In this document: in pieces, positions 11,996 to 25,100 of the stretch
How the letters are laid out: the number at the start of each line of letters is the position of its first letter
How positions within the stretch are numbered: the stretch's first letter is position 1
Assembly (NCBI GenBank): GCA_002749535.1
Contig: MZZL01000039.1
Location: 266,035-330,034 of the forward strand
DNA from: Apophysomyces variabilis
Taxonomy: Eukaryota > Mucoromycota > Mucoromycetes > Mucorales > Mucoraceae
Length of the DNA stretch: 64,000 bases
Reading direction: 5' to 3'
The notes under the pieces: generated by a model
Seen by the model: only the letters and a program-made list of their open reading frames with translations
What the model was told of the DNA's origin: nothing
The model's database searches: none
Translations under genes and position numbers: made by a program

Positions 11996-14745
11996 GGTTT
12001 ATACGTTGTTCTATGACAGAAAGATAGAAGACAAATGAAAAGTCTTCGGACAAATTTTTCTTGATCGGTGAAACTCAGCGTCAGAATGACTCGAAGTGTG
12101 GAAGATTGCGATCTGGCTGAGATGTAACTCAAAAACTGTATTCTCTTCCTGGCTAAGACAAGCAGCATAAGAATAGCAAATATAACAAGGATGATTATTA
12201 AAGTTAAGGATAGCGGAAAATGTTAGTTCAAACGGCCGAATTAACACCGGTCTGTTCACGGAGCAAGCGATGATAAAGGTTGCACCTGATATATATTCTG
12301 TCTTTGGTACGAATTTTTTTAAACGTACTTACTAACATCCTAGGATTATATTCTTGGAGTGTCAAGTATAAAAAGTTTTGTCCTTCAGCTTCTTACACTT
12401 ATGAGTTATACGGGCAGTTTTTCAATGCATAGTCTAGAAGCCGGACTACATGATAGGATTAGAAAGAACCAATTCAATTCTAATGCATTGATTATTTTCG
12501 TTGAAAGCCAACCGCAACGAAAATAAGAACTGATAGACATATTCAGGTTTCTAGTAACATGTTGGTCATTTCTCGTCCACAGCATTCATCAAGTCATTTG
12601 GAACAGGCATGATGAACGTAAGCAAGCAACATGTTTGTCATGTTGTTGACTGTTTCTCCCATTTGTGTTTTATTCTTATTGGCATACTGCATATTCATAT
12701 CTGTCACTTATAGACACTGCAGGCTGTATACATTTATTCCGTCATGGTTTTTTTTCCTACTAGGGACGTTACTCTCAGTCTACAGAAGTTACGCATAGCC
12801 ATTGGATGATTAGTACCTCTCTTCGTATGGTACTATTGCATACGTATCCATTCCCGTAATAAAGATAGGTTGAAGCTTATAGGTAAGTTTCCATGCCGTA
12901 GCTAAAATTAGCGAATTGCCCTAATTGATGTGTAAAACCTATTTTTATGCTCCTCAAGAAGGGGCTTGGTGACTACATTGGCCACTGTACCACTTTTGGT
13001 GGCTGGCCATTAGTCATCAATAGGCACCATTCATAAAGGTAGAAAGCTAGCTGAAGTAGTAACACGGCAGCTGCCACCATCTGTGCAGGCATGCACCTCG
13101 AGTTGGATTTGTGAGGTTTTATACATTGCAGATAACAAGGCAATACACATTCCTCCAGTAAGCATCGACCTTAAAAGAGACCGCATAAAGCTTCAAAATA
13201 TGGAGCGTCGCAAACCACTCAAAAGGCTTCATGCCGTAGATCGAAATTTATTTGTTTTGATGTGGATACTCAGAAACGGTTGAAATGTACTGAAGATTGA
13301 GTGAAATTATCGTTGGTACTAACTACTGCACAGCTCTAGCATACTATGGTTTGCAGCATTGACGACGCTGATATGTATATATGCTACAGCAAAATGTAAG
13401 TTCCTCTTTTACCTAGTGTTATAGGATGCTACTAAGGAAATTACTTATGCCTATCTGCAAAATAATGCTCATCAGGATCTTAGAATTGCAGTGACTACCA
13501 ATTTCTTGTATTTAGTGGGCCAATTTGCTTTTAATGAGCTTTGTACTACTTTCTGCACAAGACCTTGGCATTAGCAGAGAACGAAAACATGCAAAGCATT
13601 GACCTAATGTTTTTTAACGTCTGACCATTGCGTGACTTTAACAGGTCGCAGCAGTTATCTAACGTTACGACAGATGGCCGGTCCAAGGACAGCTTTAAAG
13701 GAAATACAGTGAACAACTGATCCGTTCGATTTGAGACGACGGCAATAAGGTTCTTATTCGAGTGATACTACATCCAAGATTTATATGCATCATTATAGAT
13801 GAATAATTTATTAATGCAATACCGGTATCTGTGGTATAACATGGAAAACAGCTGTGGTCACGTCCAGATGTCAAACAGGGATGTTCACGATCAAGCCTAT
13901 TCTTGGACATCGCAGTTAGGACAAACAGTAACCTGCTACTACCAATTAGGATGAAGACGCATTGTAAGAATAGAGCTACCATTGACGGAGATACACACAG
14001 CGTGTATGAAAGGTGACTAAGTAGCTGTTGCTTAAACAATTAAGTTATTCTGTCTGTTAAGTTCACGTAAGGTGAGGCTTAAATATATCAGACTATTGGA
14101 TATTAGTATGGTAGATTGGAAGGATGTACAGGGCATTAACGAGGCGGATCTTTTTCTATTTTGTGGTTCGTGAAGCGGTTGTGTGCACTAATAAACATTG
14201 AGGAGCCAATAGGCAAGCGAGCTTTTTTAGACGGATGGTCCAATAACGATTTGCTTCAAATCAATTAGGCAGTTGTCCATCCAAATTTGTATCTTTTGCA
14301 ACGTTATGGTAGGTGTATGCATGGCTTTTCAGTTACAGATGATCCAAAATCCATCCAATCGTGGACCTGATCAGTTGCCTACAAAAACTTCAAAGACATG
14401 TTTCTGGTTTTGAAATTTCTTGCAGTGCCTTCTTTCACTTTTTTGTCTTCTTATTCGTTAAGAAAACCTCTTTGAAAGAAAATATCAAACATAGACAGAA
14501 AAGGCATTTTTTCTTTTCTTTTCAAAGTGTCTCATCCTTGTATATACAATCCGCTACCCCTGTGGAACCTTCGTCTTGTTTCTCTTTTTCTCTTATACAG
14601 CTCTCCATCGATTCGCATTGTTTCGCCCTCTTTTAGCCGTATCTTCGTTCTGGAATTCCGCCCTTTCCCCTTCGGGGATATTGTACCTTACTCTTACTCT
14701 TATCTTTTTTTTTGGCTTCTCTAATCCCCTACACGCTATCCTGTG
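11996..14745. other. Long intergenic region (2.75 kb), probable upstream region of the zinc-finger gene
   Basis: No supported gene. Short open frames at 13083-13283 and on the minus strand at 13695-14039 look random. The last 250-300 bases before the zinc-finger start are strongly pyrimidine-rich (TTTCTTTTC, CTCTTTTT tracts), as before two other genes here, and are probably the 5' leader. Confidence 0.5.
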
Positions 14746-17700
14746 ATGGAAGCGAACAGACTCGATCATTCTATTTCTTTACAAGTACAAGCGTGCGCAC
14801 AGATAACAGAGACTCGACAAAGTACGGCCCAGATCTTGTCTACTCAAACATCTTCAACTGAACCTGTGCTTCATTACTTAATACCAACACCGCCTTACAA
14901 TCAGTCAAGCTCTGTCACTTTCAATACTGTAACACTGCCCAACAATGAACAATCATCCACACAAACTAGTTTTATGACACCTCATCAGACTCCAGTCCTC
15001 GAAACGCCTTCTTCGCACGTACCAGCTACTACTACCTTTCAGGAACAGTCACGGCCTGTGGGGAACATGGTGCGGTTATGTTCGGAAGAAGGAGCACTGC
15101 ATTCCGTGGACATGCAACAGTACAGTCAGTCACTGTCGCAGTCCATGGCAATAGCATCAAGTCAAGAGCAAATAATAGAACTGTATGAAAATCAGCAACT
15201 TGCTGTCAATCGTAATAGAACTCAACCTAATGACGGTCTTGGTGTAAGTCTGACATGCCTGAATGCTTGGTGTACTCGTAACTCACTCTGTCATTCTCTC
15301 TCAAACCAGACCATATTGACGACTGCTCCTCAAGAACAAGTAATTTTAATGCCACAGAATGTTTCTATGCATAATGCTGCTATAATGGTAATAAGGCGGT
15401 ACAAAACCATCCGTAACTGAATTTTGATCCTATGCTCCCTAGCAACAAACCGCGCGCGCAGCTTTCCCAGAGCACCATGTTCATGTTTCGTTAAGTCAAC
15501 AACAAAACATGGCAAGGCAACAACCGATATTAAGTGAAGGTCCTCAGACAGAGATGATACTGGTACCTGACCAGAATGGCAGGCTGGGCATGGTAGGACA
15601 ATGTGTTCCCCAGGCAACTGAGCAAATTACGAACCAACAATATCATCAATTACAGCAATTTCATCAAAATGAGGTACAATATACTCACCATGCTCAGCAA
15701 CAGCTGCGCGAACAACAGATGTACCAGCAACAGCAGCAACAACGACAGCAGCAAAAGATAATACAGGATATGATGCTCAACCAGCAGTCATTAAAAACTC
15801 AGCCTGTTGTCTCGTCACAACAATCCCTTCATCCTTCACATCAACAGCAGTACCATTCCATGATGCAACAGTCAATTACTCAAACGCAGAATTCTTTCGA
15901 ACCTCAGCAGCAAAATATGGCAGTTCAGCAAGCGATAGCACATAATATCGCTACTACGCAACAGCAGCAGCACCCAACTGCCGTGGTTGAAACAATGGCT
16001 CAACAAACCACTATGGTGGAGCAAGCTATGGCACGGCAGATGGCAACTATACGTCAGCACCCGCAATCAGCGGCAGGATCGCAGGAGTCTTTGTTGACAT
16101 CACAGGCGATGATGCATCAGGCAATGTTATCTACCCAAGCATCACCTGCCATAGTGGATCAGTTCTGCCCACCTGTGGAACGTGGCCTCAATGGTTTTAA
16201 TGTACCTATGCACAAACCATCTATCACTCATCAGCAACTGACGCCACAAATACAGACAAGTGCAGCACAAGTCAGCATGGTGCATGGTGTGTATTCAGCT
16301 GATTCACAAAGTTTTAGCCAAGAGCAGCTAGAGTTGCAGCAACCGCAGGATGTAACCAATCATATCGCTTTCATGGATATGGTTGAACCAATTCACCAAA
16401 TTGCGAAACGCCCATCGCAAGATTCCATCTCCACGGCTCACCAAAGCAAATTTCGGAGACAAAATGTCCCAGGCCGCCCATTGCTTCCTTCAGGAGTGGA
16501 AATCGATGCCATGCAGGTACACATAAACACTTCTCATTCTCCGACAAACGTGACACGATGTGCGGCGGAACAACATACTATGGGCGGCAGTGACGTACAT
16601 GCGCCGACAACGATGGATTCTTCGTTTAAGTTCCGAGAGGAGAAAGTAACTCCGCAGCCAAGAGATCAAGCGGCCAGTCAGGTCAATTCACCTGTGCGAT
16701 CGATACCCAGCGAACTTGGTTACCCAGTACAATCAACGCCCGTACCATCCCAGTCTGTTACCGAAAAGAGCAATGTTTCCAGTAAAGAATTCGAAGACAT
16801 GTCTAGAGAACAGTTGATTGCACGTCTTATGGAGTTGGAAACCGAGAAACGAGCAGGATCACTCCAAAACAGTCCCGATGCCAGTAAAAGAATGTCTATC
16901 GACGAATCTCCTAGGAAACTTACTTCTAATCCGCTTGAAAACGGCAGTGAGATGAAGTCCGAAACAAGTACGTATGTGGATGACGAAGAGGAAGAGGGAC
17001 CTCCAACTCCTCTAGATGAGGAGCAACAAAACGAAGAAGATGCTGTTGAGGATGACGAAGAATTGGATGAAGAAGAAGATGAAGAGGAAGACGGTGACGG
17101 TGACCAACAAGGACTATTGAAGGAGCAAGTTCAATGTCAATGGAAGGATTGCGGGCAGAAATTCGACGAATTGCAGCAGTTGATCTCGCATATTCGCGAC
17201 AGCCATGTTGGTAGCGGAAAGGTGAGTTATCTCTTATAGCGATGGGGTGATATAGCTATGAATATCTTATCAAACTCGCATTTCGTTGGTAACAGCCAAC
17301 ATATACATGTGAATGGGAAGGATGTGCTCGCAACCAGAAGCCCTTCACAAAGCGACACAAGATGTATAATCATCTCAGAACACATACTGGCGAAAGGCCG
17401 TTTGTGTGCACAAAGCCTGGTAAGATATCCATATTTGGCCATGCATCATAAGTGAAATGTTGCCTAGGTTGCGAAAAAAGGTTTTCAAGACCTGATTCGC
17501 TGACTACTCACATTAAGACGCACTCCAATGTGCGGCCATTCATTTGTCCTGCCAAAGGATGTGGCAAGGCGTATTACCATTCTCGATCTCTTAAAAAACA
17601 TGAGAGAATCCATGATGCGCATCAAGAAGCAGCAACCCCTTACACAACAGCGCCATCTTACAGTTTTACGGGATCTGTACCTTCCGTTCTCGCCATGCCT

Positions 17701-17979
17701 ATGCGTGTACAGCCCCAAACCGGCCATTTATCCTCTTTGCAGATCCATCACAATCAGCTGATGCCTCAGTCCTTAGGTTTATCGATTCCACCGTCAACAG
17801 CTTATACGAAGCCATATACCCCAGATCAACCAAATGTGTCACAAACGTTTCATGTTCCCGTACAGATGGAGCCTTCTTCTGTAGGAGCAGGTACTCCACA
17901 TGGAGAGCACATCGTGTCATATGCGTCACATCCTAGTACACATCTCGATCCGACAAACCATATGTTCACTGACATGTGA
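14746..17979 (+). CDS. C2H2 zinc-finger transcription factor of GLI/ZIC type with Gln-rich region
   Basis: Probable nuclear DNA-binding regulator of about 996 residues. Exons 14746-15243, 15310-15387, 15443-17221, 17296-17419 and 17468-17979 sum to 2991 nt. The N-terminal two thirds is Gln/Met/Ser-rich (for example QQQQQQRQQQ near residue 265), typical of activation domains, followed by a Glu/Asp stretch just before the fingers. Four C2H2 fingers span about residues 755-875: CQWKDCGQKF...H...H, CEWEGCARNQKPF...HLRTHTGERPF, CTKPGCEKRFSRPDSLTTH and CPAKGCGKAYYHSRSLKKH. The CxWxxC first fingers and TGERPF linker resemble GLI/ZIC/GLIS. Introns 3 and 4 fall inside the finger region and splice in frame. 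The 66-nt intron 15244-15309 keeps the frame, so its retention would add 22 residues. Target genes are unknown. Confidence 0.88.
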
Positions 17980-18807
17980 AGAGAACAAACGAGAAAATGA
18001 CGACTGCCAAAAAGAAAAAAAAATAACGACTAACACCTATGTTCCCCGGCGGAATATTTTAGGCATACGACCTTATGTAAATCAATGTTTTATGATAAAT
18101 TGCTTTTTTTGTATTTCTGTTGGATATAAGAATAAAATTTTTATGGGATGGCATTTGGATCAAAATCTTCTATTTTTTTGTGTGCTGACGCATTTTTTCT
18201 GTAAGGGAACTAGTGAAGTCATGAACAAGGTTTGCATCCGATTTGCGCCGATCCAGTTTCTCTTTTTCTCCCAGGAAAATGATGAAAAGGATGGGTCATT
18301 GACGGAGCCCTATGACCAAACAACCTACGCTATCAATGTCTCTATCTTCCTTTCGTATGGCACTAAAGTGTAATCATCCGTGAACCCAAACCGGGATTCA
18401 TTATTATTTTGTTTCAGCTGAACGATGTTTAATACAAAAAAACGCTCTTAAGTAAAAGGCAAATATTTATAACCATGGGAACGTAATCAGTTAGTCTTGG
18501 TTACGTACTTTAACCCGATTCAGTTAATTTTCCTCTAAAAGGGGATATACCCGCTTTGATGTAACATCTAAGTCAATGTATTGACTTTTTTATTCGTCTC
18601 AGCGAAGTCAAGATTTCCCTTGCTTTGCCAGACGAGAACCCTTCTTATCCGATCCGAGATCGATTGTCTTCTTTTTTTAACTCTGCTTTTCTCCTTCACC
18701 TTCACCTTCTCTTTCTCTTTCTCTCTTTCTTCTCATCATTCTTCACTTTTCATATTCCATCTCCTCTCCCATCTTCTAGTTTCCCAAAATTTATATATCC
18801 ATGTATC
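17980..18807. other. Intergenic region with pyrimidine-rich 5' leader
   Basis: Holds the 3' end of the zinc-finger gene and the upstream region of the SLC10A7-like gene. The 150 bases before 18808 are a CT-rich run (CTTCACCTTCACCTTCTC, TTTCTCTCTTTCTTC). It is open in frame with the downstream gene from about 18625, but the predicted peptide is biased and low in complexity, so it is read as leader rather than coding. Confidence 0.5.
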
Positions 18808-20477
18808 ATGTCGACAATTACAGTAATTAATAATCACCAGGAGAGGTTCACTACAGAACATGATGAGAAGACAGTGGATCACCAGTCCATTGAGATAAGC
18901 CCTACAGAGAGCCATTTATCGGTTACATGCAGTGAATCAGATACAACCAAAAAACCAGAAGTCCAGGAAAAAAGAAAATGGTTACGCATCGTACGGCAAA
19001 AAGCGGTTCTCTATTTCCAACGCTATTGGTTTCTTCTTGGTCTTGGCATCATGATCGGACTTGCCTGGGCTTTTCCCCAAGTAGGCAAATCGTATGGCGA
19101 CATTGACGCGCAGTACACAATTAAGTGGGGTGCGGTCATTGTTATCTTTCTGCTTTCTGGGCTTGGCCTGGAAGTCCGAGTCATGCTGCAGACTATCGTA
19201 CGGTGGCGTCTGCACTTGGTCGTCCAGGTTATCAATTTCCTCGTCATGCCTTTTATTGGTTGGGGTCTGGTCCGTTTCCTAGCCGCTGTTCACTCGCATA
19301 TCGATCCTGTTGTGTACCAAGGATGGATGATCGCCTTATCAACAAGCACTACTGTCTCATCTAATTCAGTCATGACCCGCAATGCTGGCGGCAATGATGG
19401 TGCAGGTAAGAATATTCCAGGCCCAAAAAAAGGCATTTCTTCTTTGGTCAACGAAAAAGCTTAGCCCAGTTCTAATTCCTTTTTTTTGTTCTATAGCACT
19501 GTTCAATGCAGCTTTGGGGAACATCATGGGTATCTTCGTTTCCCCAGGATTAATGACAAGTTGAGTTCATTTAGGTTTTCATGAGAAAATACTAACTTTA
19601 TTATGCTCCTTCGATGCTTTTTTCTACTTAAAAGTTTTTGGTGATGATCATGTACTGTTCCCTCCCGGTTCGGCCCGTGGCACACCCAACTATGTGGATA
19701 TTCTCAAAAATCTCGGGTTAACTGTACTACTTCCATTGGTCGTTGGCCAGGTGATTCGTTTCCTATTTCCAAAGACGATCAAGTACCTTGCGGCCAAGCT
19801 CCGATTCTCCATTATTAACAGTTTGGCGCTCCTCACTATGGTCTGGTCCGTTTTCTGCGACGGTGTGGCCACGCATGCATTCAACAAAATGACCGGTGTC
19901 GATATTGTAGCCATTATTGGTTTCGACATGTTCATGTACTGCTTTGGCTGCTGTCTTACCATCTTTGTCGCGCGATTACCATGGCCAAGCAATCTTAAAG
20001 AGCCAAAATGGGTACGTCGTTGGCGATTTTCCCGAGAAGATGCAGTTGCTATGATGGTTAGTGTTACCAAAATGCTAAACGTGTAAATATGGAAAACTGA
20101 ACGCCATTGACATATTTAGTACTGTGGAGCAACCAAGACCGTTTCCATGGGTATCCCTTTGATCAACGTGTTGTACGCGCAAAGCTCATACGGTGTTGTT
20201 GGCGTGCTATCTCTTCCTTTGTTAATGTATCATATTTCACAGTAAGTTCTTATTGGATGATTCCTATAGAAAGTTGATATTGATCTTCCTTGGAAATTGC
20301 ATTAGGCTTTTCATCGGAAACTTTCAAGTACAAATCTTAAAGAATTGGATCCAAAGGGGAATCGAGCAAGATAAACTTAAAAATGCCGAAATGAAAGAAG
20401 ATAATGCATCCCTGCAGTCTCAAGAAACGTTACCGAGCACAAATCCGCCTATGAGAACCACTCACCAATCTGCATAA
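18808..20477 (+). CDS. RCH1: SLC10A7/RCH1-type membrane protein (bile-acid:sodium symporter superfamily)
   Basis: Multi-pass membrane protein of about 458 residues. Exons 18808-19405, 19497-19559, 19635-20056, 20120-20241 and 20306-20477. The N-terminal 65 residues are hydrophilic; then about ten hydrophobic segments follow, starting at YWFLLGLGIMIGLAWAF, with GLGLEVRVM, ALSTSTTVSSNSVMTRNAGGN, and ATKTVSMGIPLINVLY. The last two are the paired conserved regions of the SBF-like/SLC10A7 family. The fungal members (Rch1/YMR034C) negatively regulate calcium uptake at the plasma membrane and animal SLC10A7 affects calcium and glycosylation (family knowledge). The start at 18808 (MSTITVINN) was chosen over the open low-complexity extension upstream. 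The C-terminal 60 residues are again hydrophilic. Confidence 0.9.
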
Positions 20478-22171
20478 AAATTACTTCTACTTCCCTTAAA
20501 CACTTTCATAGCATAGAAATAAAACCCTCCTGTAGTTTTACGTTTATAAATTGCTCTTGTTTAGCCATTATTTAAGACAACTTTATATGTGACGCGATAG
20601 GCTATTCCTTCAAATTGTGGTACCATTGTGGCCTCGGAACGTGCACATGCCAGTTGCAGATACTGAGCCTTTTTGTTTGTATGAGAACGTTCACCGCCCG
20701 TTTTCCATATACTCTTGGGCTATGAAACAAGACAAAAATCTAAGTTAGTCGATGTTTAAGTTTTTTTTTCAATTAAATAGTGGTCTTATGTCATTTGTCT
20801 GCCTTCTTGGCATCTTGTTGTTACGCATGGATCTGCAGAGTTGCTTTGGCGCACTATGTTCACTACCACAAATACCTTATTTCGGAATTCCAGTTGATTA
20901 TTTGTTGCCACCAGTTAAAATAAGCACCAAAACAGTAAATCCTGGATAACGAAAGGCTGGGTTACTTCCGAAAATTGTGCCAAACAAACGCGGTATTGAT
21001 TCTACAAAGGCAATGTCAAATTCGCAGATTTTGGCGCTGATGTCCTTTAATTTTACTATAACGGGCTATAAATTTATCTGCGATCAATAAAGGAAAAGAT
21101 CTAGCTCCATGCATCAATCGGCCACAATGAGAAATATGTACTACCGTTCTACATTTAAGTTACATACGCATATAGAGAAGTCCACCGAAGATCCGTTTTT
21201 CCGGGAATGTAGTAGCTCGGGCAAGCCAGAATTAAGTAAACGGCAGAAAAAAAAGCAATGACACAGCAGATGCAGATGGGACGTTCGAAAAACCATTTTC
21301 AGAAGCATATAAAATAAGATTTTAGCCGTTGAACCTAAAGTCGCTTTCTCCAGAGATGTTCTCGAAAGGTAATACAGCGACTTCAGTTATGGTGCAGTTT
21401 AAGACACTTTTACTTAACTACGCAAAACGGAGATCAATTAGGTTTACAGGTACATGTGAATCCCTGTTCTTATGAGACAGCAGTGTAACCTTGTATCTTT
21501 TAGTAGATATATTTATGTTCTTTAGCCATACTCTATTACCGAGTAAATAAGATTTGACGTAGGTTTTGCGGAAGCATTCATAGATGCCTGAAGGTTTTGT
21601 AGCAGTCGTTCTTCACATTGTAATCTGTCAATGCAACTTGAAGTTTATATGTATATGTCAGTTGTATTATCGAAATACTCGTTTTTGTTTTGGATATTCG
21701 CATATTATATGTTTCTGATTCTGTATGCGTAGATTATTACCAAAGGGTAACTTATGGCAAACATAGTTTGCAACATGGAAGTGAAGAAGTCTGCTTTCAT
21801 GAGAACTTCTTCGCATAAGCATGTAACTACTGCGTCAATTAATAGTAATCATCAGAGAGAAACGTCGACTTCGTTTCTGGCACCAACCAGAACGTTGATA
21901 CCCTTTCAGTAGACGTACAAGCTTTCTTCACATACAATACGATTATAGTTGTGTTCTAGTCTACTGTGTATGATATCAATTGGTGTAATAGGGTGTACCC
22001 GATAACAGCCATTGTATCGTTGATATCGTAATGCTTTAGGCATTAAGTTACAAGAGATACCGTCCTGGGACCCATAAACCATCATTTGCTTTCTATCGTC
22101 ATATATTCTACATTCAACACAAACACTATGTCTATCAAAAACCAAACACCAATCGTTCGAGGTTTTAACAG
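20478..22171. other. Intergenic region (1.7 kb), no gene supported
   Basis: AT-rich DNA between convergent genes. Short open frames (20752-20949 plus, 21906-22145 minus) have no recognisable character. No repeats or RNA genes seen. Confidence 0.5.
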
Positions 22172-25100
22172 CTAAGTTCGTTTTTTAGATATAACTGGCA
22201 TTTTTGCACCCTCTTCTGCTCGGGTCATTTTTACAGCAACCTGATTTCCAGATTGATCTACCCGAATAAAACGATCACCATCCACATATCCTGTTGATGC
22301 TGGGGACCGGGATCGATTGGATGATCTACTGGAAGACCCACTAGGAGCTAAACTACTGCTATTTCCACCTGTACCGCCACCACGAATTGTTACTCGACCA
22401 GAGGGAGATACGGACCGCACCGTCTGTAGAAAGGTCTCCTGGTATGCACTGGGCGAAGGTTCGGTATCAGCCCGTGGAGTCGATACGCCCTCAGTTAATC
22501 CATGATCTAAGTATCATTATAAGCACATATGTTGACTAATGAGTTAGCCCGTCCTTACCTCTCAAGAACCTTAGTCGTTTGGAAAGAAAAGAAATGAACA
22601 TGTGAGCTTCAATCCATAGTGGAGGGACTCGCCTACTTACTTCGACAGTTCTACCCATCCTCCTCCTACTCTTACCATTACCAGTTGACTCGGTAATATA
22701 CGGCAATACACTAAGCGCGGATTTTCTTCACCAAACCAGTATTTCCCAACTTCCCCGGGAACCATCTTGACTTTGACTCTGTATGGGCTCTCGTTCACGA
22801 TCCTTCCGAGTTCGACATCTAGCTTGCTGGTAGGGTCTGGGATATAAGCCGGCTTAGCCTGTGCAGAACTTGTTGCTGATATCGGTGTCTGTACTGATCG
22901 GGAACTCTGAGCTAGTTTTTGTGGACTTTGACGCGGCATTGGAGGCGGTCTTCGTGCAACTGGTTCTCTACGCCTCTCTCGAGTTGTTGATGTTTTAGCG
23001 TTAGCCAACTTCATAAAGAACTGATGGTCAAGCTCGCTAATGCACGCTTGTAACTCGCGTTCTCGCGCTGCAGCTGCTGATTTAGCCTTAATCCATCGTT
23101 TAATAGTCGCAGCAAGCTTATCAGCCACAAGCTCATTATCGTCCAAATATTGCTTTTTAGCCTCCACCTTCGCTTGTGCCAAGAGAGCCGACACTTTAGG
23201 CTCGTGTCTTTTGTAGGATGCCACCAAAGACTTAATCAGCGTCTGAAGATCGGCCTTGTTGTATTTGTTGTTGACCATGCCAGCATGGCTAGGGGCAGCA
23301 TTCTCCACTGCTACAAGTAGTTGGTCTGCTTCCGTTTCCACTTTGCTTACAATACTCATAAACTCTTCCAAATTGCCATCTTCACATGATTCCCTTTGTC
23401 TTGTTTGCATCAATCGTCTAAGTTCTGCTGCGGCAGTTGTCAGCTCCTCCCGTTTTTGCATTAATGCATTATCCGTTTCGGCTATAGTTTCAAGCAGGGA
23501 GTCCACATCTTTAGTTTTCTTGCCCAATGTTGAATGCACTTCCTCTTGGAGTTCCTTTAACTCCTGCTCCTCGATCGACATGCTTTTGCCTGGAACTTGA
23601 AGTGCGTTTACTCTGTCTTTCATGTTACTGATATAACGAATGATCTCAGATATCTTGGCATCTGCCTGCAATCTCTTTTTGCTCGCTTCAATATATGCAC
23701 GCTTCTCCTTCAGTAAGCACTGGATAGAATCCCACTTAGCATGAACAACATCGTAGCGCTGATCGATAGCCTTTTCAACTAATATCTTGCGGTCGGTCTC
23801 AATCTCTATACTCTCCCCAAGTCCATTCTTGGCCTCAGCACCGAATTTACGTAAACTTGCCATGGAATCCTCCAAAGATTCACAGCGACGATCAATCTCG
23901 TTCAAATCAAGTGTAAGATCCTTCGCAGCGGGCTGTTGTCCCGAAAGAGCTGTTTCAAAACTGTACAAGGCATCCATGAGGCTAGACTCCATATGTGCGT
24001 GCTGTGCAATGGACTTTAAGGCTTCTACATAACCTTTCTCGCTGACAATGGCTTTGTTTAAGTCGCCCAACAGGTTCGACAAGACAACTTGAGCTTGCTC
24101 CACTTCCTCTCTTGGATAGCCCAACTCTTCCACAAGTAGTTTTCCTCGTTGCTGAATACTACTCTCAAGCTCTTCTTTGCAGTGATCATGAGTCTCTTGT
24201 GCACCTTCTAAGGCCGTACTGTTGGATTCCACAACCGCCTCAATATCGTTGGCCTCCTTCGTTACAACATCGGCGTTAGACGCGGATAAGTGACGTACCA
24301 CCTCTAGCTTGTCTTCACAGATCTGACGTAACTGGCGTGTGCTATCATAATAGGCATTACTAAAGGAAGACTTTTTCCAATTCAATTTGCGCTCTGACAA
24401 CACCGTTCTGATTGCTTGCAATTGATCAGCAACGTCTGCATAATGAACCATGAACTGCGAAAGATTTTCGTCGTCCATTTGCTTCACTGCAACTGCTACA
24501 TCAGATAGTTCTTCGGATAGCTTGGTTAGCTCCATTTCCTGATCGGTTAGCATATCCAAAACGGTGTTTGCCGATATTTTTTGGTTCACATTCAAAGTTT
24601 TTTCGATGTTGATGAGGGCTTGTTTTATGTCCCGTAATTTATCGTAATGTTCGATCCATTTCGCCATAGCAGATACAAAACAAGAAAGAGAAGAAGACTG
24701 TTGCAAAAGAGTTGCCCAGGTTTGTTTTGAATCTTCATGAAAACCATTAACATCGTCCGTTTCAGACTGAGCCAGAATAAGATTATAGTAAGCAGATAGG
24801 TCGTCAAATGCTTCTTTACAGTCATTCATGCGATCTTTGGATTTCTTGTGGCCCAAAACTAACGACTGGTATTGCGAAGCGCGGTTTGGGACATCGACAA
24901 GCTTAAATTCGTTTCGAAGTTCTGCAATAAACGCTAATTCGCTTTCAACCTTCGTTTTCAGAATAGCTGCATTATCAGCATAAGTCTTTCGCAGACGGTT
25001 CAAATTGACAACGTCATAAAGACTTGTAAGTTCCGTGCGAACTTGCAAAATGATATCGGCCAACAAATCAAGCTGTGATTTTGCTTTTCCAACCGTTTCT

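Noticed and set aside
18625..18807. 60-codon N-terminal extension of the SLC10A7-like protein
   Set aside because: It is a CT-rich leader giving a Phe/Leu/Ser-biased peptide; the ATG at 18808 gives a normal N-terminus.
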